From JBCBST01 sp039819115 (lineage in GTDB: Bacteria; Bacteroidota; Rhodothermia; Balneolales; Balneolaceae): a DNA stretch of 5,724 nt. The translations under genes were made by a program, and so were the position numbers. The notes beneath the pieces were generated by a model. That model saw only the letters and a list, made by a program, of their open reading frames with translations, was not told where the DNA came from and made no database searches. The stretch lies in the NCBI GenBank assembly GCA_039819115.1, contig JBCBST010000170.1, forward strand, positions 1 through 5,724, written 5' to 3'. Below are positions 5,650 to 5,724 of the stretch, one piece after another (the stretch's first letter is position 1; each line of letters starts with the position of its first letter).

Positions 5650-5724
5650 TTAATCTAAAATTTTAGTTACTACACCGGCGCCTACGGTACGTCCACCCTC
5701 ACGGATGGCGAACCGCAGCCCTTC
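5650..5724 (-). CDS. tuf: Elongation factor Tu, C-terminal 24 residues (5' part outside window)
   Basis: EF-Tu delivers aminoacyl-tRNA to the ribosome as a GTP complex. Only the last 24 codons and the TAA stop are inside the window. They read EGLRFAIREGGRTVGAGVVT followed by KILD, the highly conserved end of domain 3; RFAIREGGRTVGAGVVTKI is close to invariant in bacterial EF-Tu. The frame runs off the right edge, so the GTPase domain cannot be judged. Its position upstream of tRNA-Trp, secE and nusG matches the common tuf-trnW-secE-nusG order. Whether a second tuf copy exists elsewhere cannot be seen. Confidence 0.96.
   Translation of the reverse strand, partial: EGLRFAIREGGRTVGAGVVTKILD

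Noticed and set aside
1..5724. A novel defence, mobile or biosynthetic system
   Set aside because: All coding sequence is accounted for by universally conserved genes in a common order; no repeats, integration scars or composition breaks were seen.

Overview
The whole window is transcribed from the minus strand and carries one continuous, conserved information-processing cluster. In transcription order (right to left) it holds the 3' end of tuf, tRNA-Trp, secE, nusG, rplK, rplA, rplJ, rplL and the first 812 codons of rpoB, which runs off the left edge. There is no gene-free stretch longer than about 135 bases. I see no mobile element, CRISPR array or transferred gene.

The gene order and protein sequences point to a bacterium of the Bacteroidota/FCB group. 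The supporting details are a 60-residue SecE with one membrane segment, the VHYTHYGR variant of the RpoB fork region, and an acidic DEETGEV-containing stretch in the RpoB lobe. Several genes have strong Shine-Dalgarno sequences (AAGGAGG before rplJ, AAGGAGAGG before rpoB). Classical Bacteroidia and Flavobacteriia usually lack these, so a Balneolota/Rhodothermota-like lineage seems more likely. That placement is an inference from family knowledge, not from a search.

Layout: 5650-5724 is the EF-Tu C-terminus. 5577-5649 is a spacer with a strong two-part hairpin. 5504-5576 is tRNA-Trp(CCA). 5303-5485 is secE, and 4741-5301 is nusG, separated from secE by one base. 4668-4740 is a 73-base leader before rplK. 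4236-4667 (rplK), 3525-4223 (rplA) and 2990-3511 (rplJ) are chained: each stop codon is part of the next gene's Shine-Dalgarno. 2568-2948 is rplL, 2437-2567 is a spacer with two tandem hairpins, and 1-2436 is rpoB, starting with TTG.

Together the genes supply elongation (EF-Tu, tRNA-Trp, the L11/L1/L10/L12 stalk proteins), protein export (SecE) and transcription (NusG, RNA polymerase beta). The most informative parts are not the conserved proteins but the junctions: hairpins at tuf/trnW and rplL/rpoB, coupled stop/Shine-Dalgarno junctions, and no room for a standard L10 leader between rplA and rplJ. I found no convincing evidence of a previously undescribed system; the notable items are regulatory and modest.
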